Assembly: GCA_024763295.1 (NCBI GenBank)
Contig: JANTFU010000109.1
Location: forward strand, 1 to 7,409
Source of the DNA: Anaerolineales bacterium
GTDB lineage: Bacteria > Chloroflexota > Anaerolineae > Anaerolineales > Villigracilaceae
DNA length: 7,409 bases
Direction of reading: 5' to 3'
Shown here: in pieces, positions 5,550 to 7,409 of the stretch
How positions within the stretch are numbered: position 1 is the first letter of the stretch
How the letters are laid out: the number at the start of each line of letters is the position of its first letter
Made by a program: the position numbers and the translations under genes
Notes under the pieces: generated by a model
What the model saw: only the letters and a program-made list of their open reading frames with translations
What the model was told of the DNA's origin: nothing
The model's database searches: none

Positions 5550-6719
5550 ATGAAAATAGCAATTGCCGGAACAGGATATGTAGGACTGAGTAATGGGGTA
5601 TTGCTGGCGCAGCACCATGAAGTTGTCGCTTTAGACATCGTCCCGGAAAAAGTTGAATTGCTCAACCAGAAAATATCTCCCATCAAGGATAAAGAGATCT
5701 CTGAATATCTCCAAAAAGAAGACTTGAACTTTCGGGCAACCTTGGATAAAGAAGATGCGTATAAAGATGCTGATTTTGTCATTATCTCAACGCCAACAGA
5801 TTATGACACCGAAACAAATCATTTCGATACGCGCTCGGTAGAATATGTTATTCAAGACGTGCTTGAAATCAACCCCGATACGACCATGATCATCAAATCG
5901 ACCATACCGGTCGGATATACAAAGGGTGTCAAAGAAAAATTCAAGACCGATAATATTATCTTCTCGCCTGAATTCTTGCGAGAAGGTTTAGCACTGTACG
6001 ATAATCTGTATCCTAGTCGCATTATCGTGGGCGAGAAGAGCGAACGCGCAGAGAGATTTGCTCAATTGCTCGTAGAGGGCGCTATCAAGAAAGATATTGC
6101 GGTGCTGTTTACCGATTCAACAGAAGCTGAAGCGATTAAGCTTTTCTCTAATTCATACCTTGCCATGCGCGTAGCTTATTTCAATGAGTTGGATTCTTAT
6201 GCCGAAACCTATGGTTTGAACACGAAAGAAATCATTGAAGGCGTTGGGTTAGACCCCAGAATTGGCGGGCATTACAATAATCCATCTTTTGGCTATGGCG
6301 GTTATTGTTTCCCGAAAGACACAAAACAGCTTCGCGCCAGTTTTAGCGATGTGCCCCATAACTTGATTAGCGCCATCGTTGATGCGAATGAAACCAGAAA
6401 AGCGTTTATTGCCAATCAAATTTTAGCCAAGAAGCCCAAGACAGTTGGCGTCTATAGGCTGATTATGAAATCGGGTTCAGATAATTTTAGATATGCGGCA
6501 ATTCAAGGCGTGATTGAAAAGCTGCAAGAAAAGCAGGTCGAAATTATCGTTTACGAGCCGGTGGTTGATGGTGATAGCTTCGAAGGTTTAACCGTGATAA
6601 AAGACTTGGATGAATTTAAAAGAAACGCAGATGTAATTGTAGCAAATCGAATCTCTAGCGAAATAGCCGACGCGAAGGAAAAAGTATATACCAGAGATGT
6701 TTTCCAGTCTGACAAATAA
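5550..6719 (+). CDS. ugd: UDP-glucose 6-dehydrogenase
   Basis: This enzyme oxidises UDP-glucose to UDP-glucuronate with two NAD+ in the cytoplasm, supplying uronic acid and derived sugars for capsule, exopolysaccharide or other glycans. The 389-residue length equals that of the short enterobacterial class, which has about 388. The NAD-binding Rossmann motif GTGYVG is at 7-12, the catalytic Cys253 is in 'GYGGYCFPKDT', and Lys197 in 'TEAEAIKLFSNSYLAMR' and Asp257 are the other conserved active-site residues. 'FSPEFLREG' and 'YRLIMKSGSDNFR' are close to those of E. coli Ugd as I recall it. No other sugar-nucleotide or glycosyltransferase gene is beside it, which is unusual since ugd often lies in polysaccharide clusters. 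The gene is clearly more A+T-rich than both flanks, suggesting separate ancestry. It is complete, with no broken motif. Confidence 0.97.
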   Translation: MKIAIAGTGYVGLSNGVLLAQHHEVVALDIVPEKVELLNQKISPIKDKEISEYLQKEDLNFRATLDKEDAYKDADFVIISTPTDYDTETNHFDTRSVEYVIQDVLEINPDTTMIIKSTIPVGYTKGVKEKFKTDNIIFSPEFLREGLALYDNLYPSRIIVGEKSERAERFAQLLVEGAIKKDIAVLFTDSTEAEAIKLFSNSYLAMRVAYFNELDSYAETYGLNTKEIIEGVGLDPRIGGHYNNPSFGYGGYCFPKDTKQLRASFSDVPHNLISAIVDANETRKAFIANQILAKKPKTVGVYRLIMKSGSDNFRYAAIQGVIEKLQEKQVEIIVYEPVVDGDSFEGLTVIKDLDEFKRNADVIVANRISSEIADAKEKVYTRDVFQSDK

Positions 6720-6742
6720 ACTTAGCTCAAGGCTTTGATAAG

Positions 6743-6773
6743 AAAAATCCCCGTTTCAAAAACGGGGATTTTT
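6743..6773. terminator. Bidirectional intrinsic terminator between ugd and jag
   Basis: A 14-bp perfect stem (6743-6756 with 6760-6773) with core ATCCCCGTTT/AAACGGGGAT closes a 3-nt loop. It has an A run on the left and a T run on the right, and further T residues follow to 6779. It lies 23 bases after the ugd stop codon and four bases beyond the jag stop codon on the other strand, so it serves both convergent genes. Confidence 0.93.
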
Positions 6774-6777
6774 TGTT

Positions 6778-7409
6778 TTAGTGTTTCGGCTCAATCATAA
6801 CCTTGCGCTGCGGGTCTTCGCCGACGCTGTTTGTGACCACATCGGGATGATTTTGTAATTCCATGTGAACAATACGGCGTTCGTTCGCGGGCATCGGCTC
6901 AAGGCTTTGACGCCGCCCGGTTTTGGCAACCTGATCGGCAAGACGTTTTGCCATGCGGCGCAGTTGCTGTTCACGGCGGTTGCGGTGTCCTTCCACGTCG
7001 ATGGAGAGACGTACCCAGCGCGACATTTCCTTGCTGACGATTAGCGCGGCGATGCGCTGAAAGGCGTTGATAGTTTCGCCGCGCCGCCCGATCAACACGC
7101 CCAAGTCTTTCCCCGTCACTTCCACGCAGACCGATTTGCGTCCTTCGCGGTCGGGGTCGTCGTAGCGGGCGCTGGCGGTCGCTTCCAGGTGCATGAGCGT
7201 CAACATTTTGTTGACCACTTCTTCTGAGAAGGGCAGCAGTTGGGCTTCCCCATTTTCGGATGCGGATGCAGCTTTTTGCGCGGAAGCAGGTTTCGCTTCC
7301 GCGGGCGCTGCGGGGGATGGCGCTTTGGAAGCGGATTTTTCTTTTTTCGCTTGCGGGGCGGGGGCGGGACGATTCGCTTTTTCCGCTTCGCGCTTGGGTT
7401 CAACTGGGT
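6778..7409 (-). CDS. jag: Jag/KhpB-like RNA-binding protein (KH-R3H), N-terminus outside the window
   Basis: The reading frame is open to the right window edge, so the true start lies outside. About 209 codons are visible. A GTG at 7218 is internal and is not the start. From the N-terminal side there is first a low-complexity Ala/Pro/Lys/Glu/Ser segment of about 50 residues, then 'ENGEAQLLPFSEEVVNKML', then a KH domain with the loop IGRRGET (7072-7092), a basic helix, and a C-terminal R3H domain with the Arg-x-x-x-His motif RRIVH (6865-6879) and 'SVGEDPQRKVMI'. Jag/KhpB proteins bind single-stranded RNA; in Gram-positive bacteria KhpB pairs with KhpA and affects cell division and envelope growth. 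jag commonly lies downstream of rpmH, rnpA and yidC; those would be beyond the right edge if this order holds here. Whether a Jag-N domain precedes the linker cannot be seen. Confidence 0.93.
   Translation of the reverse strand, partial: PVEPKREAEKANRPAPAPQAKKEKSASKAPSPAAPAEAKPASAQKAASASENGEAQLLPFSEEVVNKMLTLMHLEATASARYDDPDREGRKSVCVEVTGKDLGVLIGRRGETINAFQRIAALIVSKEMSRWVRLSIDVEGHRNRREQQLRRMAKRLADQVAKTGRRQSLEPMPANERRIVHMELQNHPDVVTNSVGEDPQRKVMIEPKH

Noticed and set aside
6725..6910. Direct repeat GCTCAAGGCTTTGA at 6725-6738 and 6897-6910
   Set aside because: One 14-bp match in a window this size is not far from chance, neither copy has further matching flanks, and the second copy is ordinary jag coding sequence.
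7200..7403. Minus-strand reading frame rich in Lys, Pro and Arg
   Set aside because: It is the out-of-frame shadow of the Ala/Pro/Lys linker of jag, which remains open through the same stretch in the correct frame.
1..7409. tRNA, rRNA, riboswitch or CRISPR array
   Set aside because: No cloverleaf, rRNA-like sequence, known aptamer core or regularly spaced direct repeats were found on either strand.

Overview
The window looks like chromosomal DNA from a member of the Chloroflexota, most likely class Anaerolineae. This is inferred from GAF domains of the 'FYYAG(V/I)FL ... LRAG.GEAG ... SMIG' type that are abundant there, from a Jag/KhpB protein with a long Ala/Pro/Lys linker, and from REP-like palindromes of the CCTGAGCGG/GTCGAAGG and GTCATTGCGA kinds. 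No rRNA or other phylogenetic marker is present, so the placement is moderate.

Layout, left to right. Positions 1-110 hold a degenerate multi-arm palindromic repeat. A small plus-strand gene (161-454) encodes a PH-like domain protein and converges, across a bidirectional terminator, on a minus-strand signalling locus. Read in its own direction, that locus is a REC-GAF-histidine kinase (5177-3270), a single-domain response regulator (2993-2604), and a GAF-GAF-histidine kinase with a degenerate C-terminal receiver (2583-526). The regulator and second kinase are 20 bp apart and form an operon. The first kinase is separated from them by 276 bp that contain a small inserted element. On the other side, a divergent plus-strand gene (5550-6719) encodes UDP-glucose 6-dehydrogenase. 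It converges, over a second bidirectional terminator, on the 3' part of a jag/khpB gene that runs off the right edge.

How the genes fit together. The two kinases share a near-identical GAF plus dimerisation segment with an unusual phospho-acceptor box (His-Trp-Val/Ile-Gly-Asn-Lys-Ala). No protein in the locus has a recognisable DNA-binding or enzymatic output domain, so this looks like a phosphorelay or partner-switching hub that must signal to something encoded elsewhere. ugd supplies UDP-glucuronate for surface polysaccharide. Its base composition and its closeness to the enterobacterial type of Ugd suggest it was acquired separately. The PH-like protein and Jag have no evident link to the signalling genes.

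The main structural discovery is that two intergenic regions each carry a short non-autonomous mobile element (MITE-like) with terminal inverted repeats and matching 8-bp flanking direct repeats. One lies directly upstream of the response regulator gene and the other lies between the divergent kinase and ugd promoters. Both are placed to affect transcription of the signalling genes.
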